Positions 9,639 to 22,356 are shown, numbered from the stretch's first letter. The stretch is DNA of 64,000 nt from Manduca sexta (GCF_014839805.1 NC_051120.1:6634001-6698000); one strand, 5' to 3'. A program made the numbers and translations. Notes: generated by a model from the letters alone, not told the origin.

Positions 9639-12600
9639 CCTTGTAGTAAACCCTCCCTCCAGAAAATACCTGCCTACGTACATGATATTTTAGTCTAACC
9701 TCAGCTAAGTTTTGTTGTTAACTCTACATTTTCTAGTTTATTTATGTACAGTCAGCTAAATAAGTAGTAAAACTTTAAATCGCTTATACACGCTCACACA
9801 TGTTTAATTGATACATTATTTTTTATTAATTTGAAGTTAAGTAGGTAAATCTACTTTACATTTTGTAAAAAATATTATGTTTGTAAGAACACCAAAGTGT
9901 AATGGCATTTAAGGTTTTGAACTTGTTTATACCTTTATAATTGATTGAATTTGAAATTGGATTAAATATTCTGTTATTGTGATTTTATATAATTCCACTA
10001 TTAACTCCCAATTATCCACAAAAAAAAATAGGATTCTTTCTGTACCTTCATAGGCAATAAAATGTGTTTATTCATTGCTTTACGAATAATTATCAATACA
10101 GGCACATATAACCCAGTATAAACTTACTAATAAATGATACTGTATTCAATATAAATAAAACAAATTGTTACTAAATAAGAAATAGTTTAATAGAAGATAT
10201 GAGTACAACCAGAGTAGTGTAACAAGATATTTAAGTAACATTTTAGACTCTATCAATGTATAACATCTAAACATAACGTCACGTTACAACAGCGAATGAC
10301 TAGACCAGACCACCTTACAACTGTAAACATCAATGACAACAATTACTGACACGCCGTGAAAACGTTCGATATTTGCGCAGAATTTAAACAGCAAAAGTTA
10401 GTCGAAAACTCTTCAAAGATTCACAATAGTAAAATTTACATCGAAATAAGTGTACATTGCGAATTTTAGTTTACATTAAGCGACTTAATTTAATTTTACA
10501 ACCGTAAAGTACATTGCACGCGTGTGCAGTGACTTCGTTTAGGCACATGTTTCCGATACGAGAAATTGTAATAAACGATAAAAAGCTCCAATTCACATGC
10601 TTAAAGACGATAATAGAAGATAAGTTACACATAAACCCTCAGGTACCAAACGTACGATAAGAGAAAAGCCAAATCATAATAGAGAGTAAATAGTTGTACT
10701 ATAAAATCTTAATTTTGGAATCTCATAATAAAAATATTATTTTGGCAATACCGAAATTGATACTAAAAATGTCTTAAATATAAATCATCACAATCGCTAC
10801 GATGTGATCGAGTCACACTTATACAACCAAACACCATTTTTATATTTTTTAAATTAATTTTAACACAATAAAGTTGTCACTGGCGTTGTCTGAATTTTAA
10901 TAATTTTAACATTGGCAACAACAAAACATATAAGCGTTCGAGATTCTCATATTTCTATCGATAATCTTAAATTAATTGACGTAGGTCTACATTTGCGAGT
11001 TTAATATTTAGTAATACATAACATTTTAACATGAACGGACTCGTCTACAACATCCATTATACATGTGTATACTTTATATTACTTATTATTATAACACTAC
11101 AAAGTTTAATTTCTTTCAGTGCACTTTATCGATACTGTATTCGATATACTATAAACTTCGATAAATAAAAGTGTATTACCAAAAATACAATACTGCTGTA
11201 GTTTGTTGGAGTAATTATAGATTAAATAATAATTCTAAAAGGAAATATGACAAATTATACACTAGTAAGTCCATAATGTCAAACCAGACTTCATAAACAG
11301 TGTTAATATCTGATTCAGGATACAACGACGTTAAATTTAGTTTTTTATCGATTTCACAACACATTAAAAATATAACATCCATAGTTATGCGAGGATTTGT
11401 ATCAAGCTTTCTTGAACTTCATATTGGTTCCGCCACAAAATGCCCCGTAAAATTAATTCTTTGTAGTGTATGCCGGAACAATACGTTTGATTCTAACATT
11501 ATTTGATATAAGAGCACTGGCAGTGGTGCGTCATTCCGTAACTAAGTGATGCATTTATTTACTGCAAAAATATTAACGCATTCAATAAAATATATTAATA
11601 ATAAAAGTCTTCAAATTTATTTATCGCTATAATATAGTTTAATATAGTAAAAAGTAGATATATCGTGAAACACTAAAATATAAACGGGATTTCTGAACAC
11701 TGTTTTTCGATATCTCGCATTAATACTTCTGCAGTAACGTTTCATAAATATTTTGAGAGGCAACAATTACAGTCAACACTAATCACTCTAAACTAAAACT
11801 ACGTCATAATACAAACATCGATAATTGTGCTCGAGATTCATCTACAAGGTTCGACTATACTAAGTGCCAAATACGACATTACTAAGGTATGTGAAAAGAA
11901 CTGTCACTAATGTGTGCTTCCAATGTTTGCGATCCAATTTCAAACGATCCCAATCCCTTTTTTGATCGCGAAAATGGATCAATCAGAATAAAGTATTCTT
12001 GACATACTTACAAATTACTTGTTTTAATGGGTTTATTCTCGGTATCAGATCAAATATTCAGCTCCAGATCGTAGTTGAAATCGGCTGTATAAAGTTAGTA
12101 AGAAATACGTATGAAAACCGACCGCTGTATTTTTGTGAAAGTTTTCTATATTTCTGACTAACTTTAGATAGTAAATATTATCGACTCACACAGAATTTAT
12201 AAATTATAACGGTACTATGGAACTAACGTTAATTATTGTACTGTCGACTAACCATTCTGTCCCCTACAGTTGCAAAGGCGTAATGCCGAAAAATATATAA
12301 TTTTATTATATTGTAATAGGGGCAGAAATATCGATAGTTAGCTACTCTTCACAGTGAATCTTATCTCGATTTGGACGGTGATCTGCTATTTTATCAGTGC
12401 ATTCGTTTTTGATACTTAGTACAGTTATCAGCGGTTTATATATTTTAGATTAACAATGATTATATTTCGCTATGTACGTATATTTTGTCTAGGTTATTCA
12501 TGGTAATATTGAAGTCAACACTTTTATGTTATATAATTAAAAAATGTATATTTTATAAAATATTTGTATTTAATAATAGAAACGATAAAAATTGGCAAAC

Positions 12601-13618
12601 TCAATATTAATGTTCAACACCCATACACATTATTTAATAGGATTTGGAAAACAATGTAGTAAAAAGTAAGATTTACCCTATAGAGATGCAGATGCAAGAG
12701 ATCGAAACTATCACATTTTATTAAAAATATTGTCTTCTTCATTCATTACATCGAAACTCCATTATGTGAAAATATTTTAAAATATTATATATTTCTGATT
12801 TTTATGTTTACAAGAAAATACACAGTACATTTACCATCTACATATATAAATAAAAAGTATATTTGATTTTAATATTGAAATATTATGACAAAAATCTCTT
12901 ACTATATTATTTATTATTAGTAGAGAATGTTTCAATTAAATTTTGATAAAAATATGTATGTAAATATATTTCACTCGCCCTTTCACACTCTGTTGACTGC
13001 ATCTCTAATCACACACCACCTTAACGAATTATAAAGAATTAAATATATTGTCACACAATAAATTAACATTACACCGGCACGCAATCCCAATCACCTCAAC
13101 AAATTTCGAACGTTAATTATCCTTTCATTTTATCGATATCGATATTTTAGTCACGTCTTCCTTTTATCGACTTATATAAATTCCGCAGTAGCGTTTACAT
13201 AATGATCCAATTACCATTTAATCCCTTTATCACAACATTGATACTATTCAATGGACAAATTCTAAAAATACGCATTCATCAAACTTAAAGGACACTTACA
13301 CATCAATAACCATCACACTTATACTAAGAGAGCATTTAAGTATTGAGCCTGACTGAACCGAAAAAAAATAGTTTTCTTGAAAACTAGAACACCTCAATGA
13401 CCCATACACAATTTTATATCATTTCGATGATCGAAAGGCTAGTTATAATTTTGCAAAATCGAGTATACAGATTTGAGATCAGCGATTTTTCTGGGTCTTA
13501 TAAATTTAGTCTCAATGAAAAATACTGCGCATATCAACTAGCCTTTTAAACCGAACCTTAATTTTTCACCACAAAAAAAAAACATAAACTTGTAACCTTA
13601 ACACTCAGTAATAAAACG
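9639..13618. other. Convergent intergenic region between regucalcin and HLCS
   Basis: Four kilobases of very AT-rich DNA between two 3' ends. I found no coding exon. It includes candidate 3'UTRs (an AATAAA at 10056-10061 for regucalcin), a MITE copy (11956-12072) and four exact TATCGATA palindromes (10956, 11127, 12329, 13131). Confidence 0.6.
11956..12072 (+). mobile_element. MITE-like repeat, GATCCC family
   Basis: The copy starts CCCAATCCCTTTTTTGATCG, continues GGATCAATCAGAATAAAGTA, TTGACATACTTACAAATTAC and GGGTTTATTCTCGGTATCAG, and ends near AGATCG. The copy at 32354-32499 has the same order on the opposite strand. Confidence 0.65.
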
Positions 13619-16600
13619 TTATAGTTTAGGAGCGACGAGTCCGCTCATGATATCGAATGTGTTCCCATCGGGGGCTACCTTTACCTCGCCCGTGCCAGTT
13701 CGGACGAGCAACCAGCCCGCTTCATCCACGCCGGTTATTATACCGGGCACTGGGGAGACGCCTTCTTGGTTTTGAACAAAAATTTCTTCTCCACTGCAAC
13801 AAAAATGAATATGTCTAAGACAATATAATAAAGAAATTTAAAATAATATCAAAGTACTTTAAACGTAATCTAAAAATATGCACGCATGAAGTTAATTTGG
13901 AACTACTCTTATAAAAATGCTTCACATTTTAATCTTATACCATATAGATTAAATAAAATAGCCCGAATTACACGATAAAAATTCTATTGATATTGAAACC
14001 TTTTCTATATACTCACGTATGAAGCCAATACTGATAATACTGATCCAGGAAGAGGTCGACCCCGCCTTCAAGCTCCAGGCGGTCGAGTATCTGTTCGAAC
14101 TGGGAGCAGTAGCGCGCGAGGAAACTTTCTATCGATATCGGCGCTAGTGACGTGCCATGCCGCTTGTTGTATTCAGAGATGATGTCGTTCACGCAAGTCG
14201 TTGGCACGTTGTTGGATATGTTTACACCGGTACCTATCCAAGTTTAACGTGGTTACTGATAGCAATATTGATAGTATGTCGATAAAACAAATTAACTAAC
14301 CCAAGACAACACCACATGATATCGATAAAAACGGTTTAGATGCTTCAGATTAAACAACTAATTATAGGGATAATTATTGCCGTAAACTAGTCATCGATTG
14401 TAATGGTTAAATATCAAAAACATTAATTAGATATGTAAGTATCACTTGCCATTTATTTATTCCTAATTTCAGGGATAATTATTGAAATGTACTATCAATG
14501 ATTGAATTCTAATTTTAGTAATTTGATAATGATTTCTTAAGTTTTAAATGTTAGAAATGGAAATAAAGCTATTTTGCGAATTTACCGGATCGTTACAAAA
14601 TTATTCTACATTATACATACCGACATTCAATATGACGTCGTCGTTCATACAGCTGGCCGTGGTGATGGTGCCGCCGATTTTGACCTCTCGCCCGTAGTAG
14701 ATGTCGTTGGGCCACTTTATTCTGTAAACATTACGTGTCGTCGGAAAACTAGCAGATGCGTTACTTGATGTTACATATCTATCGCCCACAAACACTTGAA
14801 GTGAGAGTCACGGATATTATCGACTTTAACGAAAAGCAATAAAGTTAGGAAAGGGTAGACCTGTATTCCGACGTCTAATTTCTTGATTGTTTTGTTTTTA
14901 CTGTTGTGATATTTTTTTTTTATAAAAACATAATTCTATCTGTCTCTATTACATACAATTAGGCTTTTTATCAAAGAAGGGGTGCAAGTAATGCACCCAC
15001 TTTTCGCAGTGTGTTCCGTCCATTGATGTGACGGTGGCGAGCCTATCGCAATATTGGGTACAAATTACAAATGCCGGGCTGACATTAATTAGAAAATCCG
15101 AGTATCACTTTGCCCGACCCGGAGATGGAGCCAGAGACCTCAACACTTCAGTTGTGGTGTAATACAACTACGCCACCGAGACAGTTTATGCTAACTGAAT
15201 TAGTTATAGTACCTAATGTCGAGGTGTTCGTAGACGGGCTGCGCGCGGATGGCGCTGACGGCCGCGAGCGCCGCCGCGTGCTGCACTAGCGATATGCGCG
15301 GGGACATCTTCTGCCATATCTGAAACCATTGTTTAATAGTATATAGTGTTTTATTAATGTTGCATTTTTTTATATTAAGTATTTTTAAAAATCCACTTCA
15401 TTTAAATATTTTTTGAAAAGTGTGATAGACAGCGTATTGGCTGTATCCTGGAATTACTTAAAATCGATGAGCGAATCACATGCTCCTTTGCCTTTACTAA
15501 GACAATAAAAAAAAACAAGGTACAACATTATGATAGCAGAGTCGTTCAGAGCGCAGTAGTACCTGCAGCGACATGGCGGCCTGCCCGGGCGGCGTGATCC
15601 AGCGGTTGCCCTGGCGGCCGCGGCCGGCGGCCTGGCGCCGCGCCACCGCGCCCACGCCCGGCGCCAGCGCCGCGCCCGTCACGCGCGCCGTGGACGCCAG
15701 CACCTCCGCGTACACCACCAGCCGCCCCACGCACGACGACGTCAGGTTCTGCGCACGCGCGTATTACACCGCTGGTAGCTCTCTCGTATGACAGGCACCC
15801 GAGCAGCGGTGTGTATGCAACCGTTCAGCTCCGATTTGAAGAACACCAACGTAATTGCTGGGCATTAAGACTAACAACTTATATGTCACGTTGACGAGCG
15901 CAGTGTAGCACCACGCAGTACTTTGTAATAAAAAAATCTGTATGGTGTTAATACTATTATAAAATATTTATACATGACATCTATTTAAAAAGTTTGCAAA
16001 TTCATAAATCATAAATTATATAGACCCACTAACATTCATAAATATAAGAAGACCAAAGGATATCCATATATAAAATATACAGTATAAATATAGATACAAC
16101 GGATTTATTTAAAAATCTCCATTCACACAACTAAAATAAATGATACTTACATCAAAATATTCGACAGTAGAGAAGTTTTCAGGGCATTCGTAAACGTAAA
16201 CAGGGAGAAAGTTTTCCGAAGGCGGTTCTATCGGGGCTTCCCCGCGCAGGCACCACTGTACAGTCAACCCATCCAGGTTCTGAACGCGCGTGCCGCCCGA
16301 CTGGGAGCACCAACTCTCTACTAACGATAACTTTTGCTGCAAAACAAACAACTTATTATAATACACATTTAAACAATTAACGATACGAGTGATCTATCAT
16401 AGGAACATTTTATATTGCCAATTTCGACGAGTAATATGATATGAAAAATAAAATTTTATTAAAAAAACGGCACTGTGAAAAAAAATGTGGGTAGATGGAA
16501 TAAAGATGTGGTTAAAAATAAGGATTTATCACATTATTCGCCGCTTTTGCTCCATTAGTATAATATTATGCAGTCTGTAAGACATACTTTGTTAACTATG

Positions 16601-19528
16601 ATAGAAAACTCAGAACAACAAATACATGCAACACTGAGAGTAAAAATCGAATCGAAATGTTATGATAAGAGTTTATTATTAACAATTCATAAAAGCCCTT
16701 TTTATATAGTTTTATAAATATATTTATTTTGTGTTATAAACTGCAGTGTTGCCGTCCTGGCAAATAGTGAAAAATTGCTCAATTAAAAGCCACTCTTTAT
16801 ACTTATCTCAATATCTTAGCAAGATGTATTTCAAATGGACAATGATTGATATTTTAACTGAATTAGCATATCCATAGACATTTTATTTATTTAACAGATA
16901 TATTAATTTAAAAGATAACTATATTATTGATGGAGTGGTGTGTGAAGCCATGCTTTGTGAGCACGCTAGACACAATATTTAGTGAAGTGATTGTAGCATT
17001 AAATAATACTGATGTCGAAGCACAGCACAATTAATTCAATTTTAATGTATAGCGGAATGAAAGAGAATAGAATTAGTCCGCAGTCGACATTAACACATTT
17101 GAAACCGAACTTTTTATTATCCTGAAAATATATCACATAAACGTTTAGTATACATATCGATTATAAATCTATTGATTATCGATTTAAAACCTAGTTAAAT
17201 CGTACTCTCACATATTATACTTTCAGTGTCGCTTACATAAATTACACCACATGAATTTTACGTTAGGAATATCGATAAATACCGTTAAACGGGTTAAATT
17301 CTATCAATTTAACCACAAATGTAAACCAGTCACACAATATCAGCGGTGTCGAATGTGTTAAAATTAGTCACTATGACGTAAAGGCGACATCATCGTATGA
17401 ACAAGCGAATGGTACGGAAGCGTGGCGCGTCTCACCCATCACACCGTCACGTGGCCGGGGCCCGCGCCCGACGTCGGCCACGCCCCCTAGTGAACAACAC
17501 GTGCACGTCACTCAACTAGCCCCGAATATCGATACCGAGCATTTGAACGCTACGGTATCGATAAATTCACAATACGATGCTAGGCGTGAATACTTTTATC
17601 GAATAGTATCGATTACGTTTAAGCCGGATAATTTTGTATGTCTAGCGATGTTCCCAAAGTATTTTATTAAATATCNNNNNNNNNNNNNNNNNNNNNNNNN
17701 NNNNNNNNNNNNNNNNNNNNNNNNNNNNNNNNNNNNNNNNNNNNNNNNNNNNNNNNNNNNNNNNNNNNNNNNNNNNNNNNNNNNNNNNNNNNNNNNNNNN
17801 NNNNNNNNNNNNNNNNNNNNNNNNNNNNNNNNNNNNNNNNNNNNNNNNNNNNNNNNNNNNNNNNNNNNNNNNNNNNNNNNNNNNNNNNNNNNNNNNNNNN
17901 NNNNNNNNNNNNNNNNNNNNNNNNNNNNNNNNNNNNNNNNNNNNNNNNNNNNNNNNNNNNNNNNNNNNNNNNNNNNNNNNNNNNNNNNNNNNNNNNNNNN
18001 NNNNNNNNNNNNNNNNNNNNNNNNNNNNNNNNNNNNNNNNNNNNNNNNNNNNNNNNNNNNNNNNNNNNNNNNNNNNNNNNNNNNNNNNNNNNNNNNNNNN
18101 NNNNNNNNNNNNNNNNNNNNNNNNNNNNNNNNNNNNNNNNNNNNNNNNNNNNNNNNNNNNNNNNNNNNNNNNNNNATGACCGATAGACTCCAGCTGAAAA
18201 TTCAGTACGGGGTTTATCCAATACCATGATATAAGAATGTGTAAGTGATTTGTTTTACATGAGACTATTATTATAATATGACAATAAATTATTAATATAT
18301 CACTTTTATTTGATTTTTTTTTTAATAAGCCACATCTCCATGATAAGTAGATCAAAAATTTTATTATTTTGTAGTTATAGCAACATGATATTTTATTATA
18401 ATGTAGGTATTTTATGAAATATCTTACATTTGCAATATCGTGATTGCTGGAGTCATGCGGTTCCATCTCACACTCAAACAGTATGTCCACATCCAGATCA
18501 GTGACTGGGGATTGATCTCCAGAACCTAATGGAAGGCCACCGGAACAAGTAACCCAGTCACTAACGTCAATGCACTGTGTGGGTTTCATGCTGCATATCC
18601 TTGTAGTGTTAGTATAGTCAAACAGATTGCAGAGATATGCATTTTTGGGATTTGTACATAGCTTGGAACTAAGTGTTGGTGTTTCTGAAAAATTTGTTTA
18701 TGTTTGCGTGTATTACACTTTTCTCATAATAACATGACAATTTCACAGTGAGGTCGGGAGAAAACCATTAGGGTTAAATAACTATCAAATTTAAATAATA
18801 TATCTCATTGTAAGGGGTACAAAAAATTATTGTTTTTTTTTAATTTTTGAGATGGAGATCATGATAAATGTAAATGTTTTACAGGTTTAGATTATTATTA
18901 CACATTTTTGCGTTCAATTATTATGAGTTTGATTATTTTGAAGTTACATTTCATTGCAATGGCTGTTCGTAACACCTGTTACAAATTATTTGATCACCAT
19001 TCTATATTATTTTTTTAGATGGTACAGGGGTTTGAATTACTGAATGAATTAAAAAATTATAAATATGCAACTACAGTTATGTAACTGTGCCTTAATGTTT
19101 TTTTTTAAATAATATTAACTTAAAGGTGACCTTTAGTAGTTTAAATAATAATAATTAAGATAAAAAATGTTATTCATACAGGTTAACTTGATATTGTCAA
19201 TTAGTGAAACTTAACTATCATGATCAATAATATTAAAAATACTAAACAAAAACCATTTATTACTAAATTAATTGCAGCATGCAGAAACCAATAAACATTT
19301 AGTATAAAATTTTATATTAAAGAACAAGTTAGTAAATTACATCTACTGCTGATGCAGTTGATAGGATAATGATAGTATAAGTTTATATTTACCGGCTGCA
19401 TTTTCAGGAACTTTACAGAATGCGACACTCGTATTGCCGCTCAGGAACTCCAGTAGCCGAGCCCTAAACGAACGGATGCGCCAAGTCTTAATGAAAGTCA
19501 TCGCGATATAGATAGGGGTGAACAACAT
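13619..19528 (-). CDS. Hlcs: Holocarboxylase synthetase (biotin-protein ligase)
   Basis: HLCS makes biotinyl-AMP and transfers biotin to carboxylases and, reportedly, histones. Exons in transcript order: 19528-19393, 18684-18428, 16336-16151, 15748-15563, 15319-15213, 14721-14621, 14233-14017, 13793-13619; phases close over 454 codons plus stop. Catalytic motifs are clear: GRGRQGNRWITPPG (nucleotide/biotin loop), RIKWPNDIYYGREVKIGG, GTGVNISN and NDIISEYNKRH, followed by the C-terminal cap TGTGEVKVAPDGNTFDIM. The first exon is hydrophobic (MLFTPIYIAMTFIKTW), so a membrane-anchored or cleaved form is possible. Human HLCS has 726 residues, with an amidotransferase-like middle domain that is absent here between exons 2 and 3. 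That intron contains a 500-N gap, so exons may be missing. The Met start is the first ATG after the acceptor at about 19558; a TTG upstream is not used. Confidence 0.92.
14972..15183 (-). mobile_element. tRNA-derived SINE, family B
   Basis: The copy matches 43574-43832 in order: TGTGTTCCGTCCATTGATGT, GGCGAGCCTATCGCAATATT, CACTTTGCCCGACC and the head ACAACTACGCCACCGAGACA. On the minus strand the head reads TCTCGGTGGCGTAGTTGTAT, a usable Pol III A box. It is inserted in HLCS intron 5. Confidence 0.75.
17270..17563. promoter_or_regulatory. Promoter-like cluster of TATCGATA and CACGTG sites in HLCS intron 2
   Basis: Three exact TATCGATA palindromes (17270-17277, 17527-17534, 17556-17563) flank a GC-rich island (about 17415-17500) that holds two CACGTG E-boxes and a GACGTC. 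TATCGATA is the DREF/DRE core in flies and overlaps BEAF-32 sites. The island stands out against very AT-rich introns and ends about 110 bp before the assembly gap. It could be an internal promoter, an insulator, or the edge of an unassembled exon; I could not fit a convincing HLCS exon to it. Confidence 0.35.
17676..18175. other. Assembly gap (500 N)
   Basis: Exactly 500 N bases, a typical placeholder size, lie between HLCS exons 2 and 3. Open frames running through it are artefacts. Its true length is unknown, so HLCS exons may be lost here. Confidence 0.99.
18685..19392 (-). other. Hlcs: HLCS intron 1
   Basis: About 700 bp of AT-rich intron between the hydrophobic first exon and exon 2. 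Nothing else is recognised in it. Confidence 0.7.
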
Positions 19529-20173
19529 TATGAATCGTCGCAATATCCGCCTCCTCTAGATTGTAATATATTATCTTAACACGACATACTAGCACATTCA
19601 CAATTTTCGTAGTTTTACAAAACTGGGTTATCGATTCTAAAGCCAATTTATTCGGTGGTATTATGCGAAATTATATAAATAGCGGCAAGAGATTTTATAG
19701 ATATTGTAGCATGGTATATTACGAGGTTTAGTCGGAGTTTAATTAGCATGTATTTTAAAGTTATTTTATTTCTAAAAAGTCAATAATTTCTTCCGCGCAG
19801 AACGCAACGTTCCATTTAACTATGTACCAATTGATTATGTTAGATGCCTAGCTGTCAAGTGTCAGATAAAAATGTTAAGCGTACAAAATTTAATTTATCT
19901 GAAAATTTAAGTATGTATTAATATTATCAAGTAATCGCTACAACGTTATCTTAATTACGGGTGTGGTAAAAATTATTATGATTCCACATTTGACTAAAAT
20001 ACATAAACCATTTTCTACGTAATCTGGAATTACAAAATATCTAATGTGACAGTACTAACGTCAGAGGTCAGAGTTTAGACAGAAGATTGACAGCTATCGT
20101 TAGAAACTAAAGAGCATGTAGGTTCCTGACTTTCCTTCATCTGAGTTCGTATGCGGTATAAGAAGAGTACTTA

Positions 20174-20305
20174 CTATAAGTATTCTTTGTTAACAGCATC
20201 TATACTTATTTGTCCCTGTTCGCAGCAATCAGCATCACAGGAAAATAGTTTCTTAGCGATATACTTACTTAGTCGAAGTAATAAATGCTCTTTAGTTGAA
20301 GCCAT
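20174..20305 (-). CDS. 43-codon upstream ORF or first exon, 0.65 kb before HLCS
   Basis: A clean ATG ORF encodes MASTKEHLLLRLSKYIAKKL, then FSCDADCCEQGQISIDAVNK and EYL, ending in TAG at 20174-20176. The stop overlaps a perfect GTAAGT donor (splice after 20175), so this may be a spliced 5' exon. Joining it to any AG acceptor directly before the HLCS start exon recreates a stop (TA plus A or G), so it would act as an uORF or an independent microprotein in an HLCS transcript. It could alternatively be the first exon of another gene whose next exon I did not find. The peptide is unrecognised; two Cys-x3-Cys-Cys-spaced cysteines are the only visible feature. Confidence 0.3.
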   Translation of the reverse strand: MASTKEHLLLRLSKYIAKKLFSCDADCCEQGQISIDAVNKEYL

Positions 20306-20664
20306 TTTATGAAACGAGAAATTTTCGGAATGATTCCATTTTTAAATTTACTTCATCATTGAAATAACTTGCTAATATCTTACACTCTTTATATCTACTA
20401 AAATTAGAATAATAGTATCATGAGAGACGAAAATTATCTTAAAAGGTTGATTTTGCCTCAGATATACAATGGGCTCTAGACAAATTTTTGGCCGGAAAAT
20501 TATGTATGTCTACCTACAGCATAATAAGTACCTACCTACTAGACCAATCTAGGAGGTAGTGGAAGTTCTCCCGCATTTTTTCCTTTTCCAGGGGTAGGTA
20601 GGAGTGTTAAATATCATAATCACATCATTTTCCGAACTTTAATTAAGTATCTAAGATCCTATGT

Positions 20665-20804
20665 AATAAGGGGCGAGCCAATTACTTACCATTTACTTCG
20701 GCTCAGGATCAACTGAGCAGAAGAACCTAATATCATTTTATGGGTTCCGGGGATTGAATCTTAGTACGTCAGTATAACCGCAATAAAACTATGACAATGA
20801 GACA
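20665..20804 (-). mobile_element. tRNA-derived SINE, family B, eroded copy
   Basis: Blocks GGGGCGAGCCAATTAC, CTGAGCAGAAGAACCTAATA and a terminal GACAATGAGACA match the order of the better copies, with many substitutions. Confidence 0.5.
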
Positions 20805-20990
20805 GAAACAAATTTAAACGTTAACAAATACGTATGATAAACCTGTGTCAGTTAGATAAACTGACCTATCACTGCCTTAACATAAAAATCTTTATCTCCA
20901 CAATTATTAGGTGCCTAACTATTTATTATTCCTAGTCAATGAGATTTTCAAAGGCTATTTTCATTTAGCAATGCAAGTTCCATTTATTAG

Positions 20991-21026
20991 CCAACTTCAA
21001 AAAAGGAGGAGGTTCCCAATTCGACT
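20991..21026. repeat. Short fragment of a common insect repeat
   Basis: CCAACTTCAAAAAAGGAGGA followed by GGTTCCCAATTCGAC resembles a motif I recall as scattered through many insect genomes. It is only about 36 bp long and its family is unknown to me. Confidence 0.3.
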
Positions 21027-21460
21027 AAATTGTTTTTTTGATTGATCGACTTATGTGATGGTTAATAATGACTTTCTACTAAGTAAGTATAAGTTCCACG
21101 TGGTCATTGGTTGGCTACTCGCTTTTAAATAAGGATGATACTTATCTACGATTTATTTCCTGCAATCATCCGTCATATTTAATACTTTATGATATTATTA
21201 TACCTAGATACAGAGAGCTTAAATTTCGAGTAAATAGACATCACCAGGTATCGATTGAAGAACGTACACATAAGGCTTACAAATATTTTTTGCCTATTCA
21301 GAAAGACAAAACGGTATGTCTACTTAGTTTATGGTTGGGGTATCTTCATGTTTCTGTCAGTGGAGTGTAGAATAAGAGCATTTACACGCGATATTTTTTG
21401 ATTGTGCTGACGACGCACGTTTTTTATGAGCGCGCCATCGACGCGTTTTAGCAGATTGCA

Positions 21461-21484
21461 TGCGTTTGTATCGATACAAACGCA
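21461..21484. repeat. Perfect 24-bp palindrome
   Basis: The half-site TGCGTTTGTATC is followed at once by its exact reverse complement GATACAAACGCA. It lies in a patch rich in GCG and ACGC dinucleotide blocks (21385-21500) within otherwise AT-rich intergenic DNA. The centre is a TATCGATA. Confidence 0.8.
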
Positions 21485-22244
21485 AAAAAACGCGCTTCAC
21501 ACAGGTTTAATACAATAGGAGGATGAAAGTACCTATATATTTTGCCCCTTTATTTCCTGTCTGTTCTAAAGAGTGCCTCATTGGGGGGAACTTCAGTATG
21601 CCGTAGCCGTTTATTTGAAGATGTGAGGGCTTGATAACATATTTTGTACTTACTTTAATTTATTGTTTACCGAGGAAGTGAAATTCTTATAATTAGTCCC
21701 ATTAATTCAGCACAAGTATGTAAATTAGTATTTTGGTGTAAAAAATTAATAATTAAATAATTGATTACTCTGTCTTGAAACATTTTACTAACCATAAGCA
21801 ATAAAATCCAGTAAGGATTTAATTAGTAATTTTGCTTTAATCGAGCTGATCAGTCTGTTATCGTGTGGACACCAATTAGACACACCCCATTTGAGATAAC
21901 AATAATGTACAAGTATTATCATGATTCATCGTCATCGGTTTAGATGTAAATAACAAAACATTCCTATATTTACGCTTGGGCATAAGTACACTTACCGCAT
22001 GAGCGACCGTGTGACAAATAACGATAATAATTTAATTCATTATTATTAGTAGCTATGTAAGGCCGGGACGATATGTAACACATACAGATTAATTAACTTC
22101 TAGAATGAAACAAATTAAAATGTGTGTTAGCATAAGTCACAAAATCCAAAAGAAAAAGATATAAGTAATTTTGAGCCTGATAATTTTTTTTGCCTAACCT
22201 TATCAATCCATTATACATGGAAATGCTGTATTTGCAACTAAGTA

Positions 22245-22356
22245 GGTGTTGTTTGCGGCTTCGCCCACGTTAAAAGCTTTTTCCGCTACTAAAATCAGTA
22301 AATCCCTGTTATAGCAATCTATAGCGCGTTCTATTCGACGCTAGCACCATTTAAAT
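22245..22356 (+). repeat. Dispersed repeat family H, copy 2
   Basis: GGTGTTGTTTGCGGCTTCGC, CCACG, CCGCTACTAAAATC, ATCTATAGCGCG and GACGCTAGCACC occur in the same order as the inverted copy at 8112-8222. The following 100 bp (aattcctgag.. caaatttcatcc) look like Helitron-type interior, so this may be one end of a Helitron. Confidence 0.55.

Noticed and set aside
17501..18589. Long open frames on both strands across 17501-18589
   Set aside because: They run through 500 N bases; only the short ends are real sequence.
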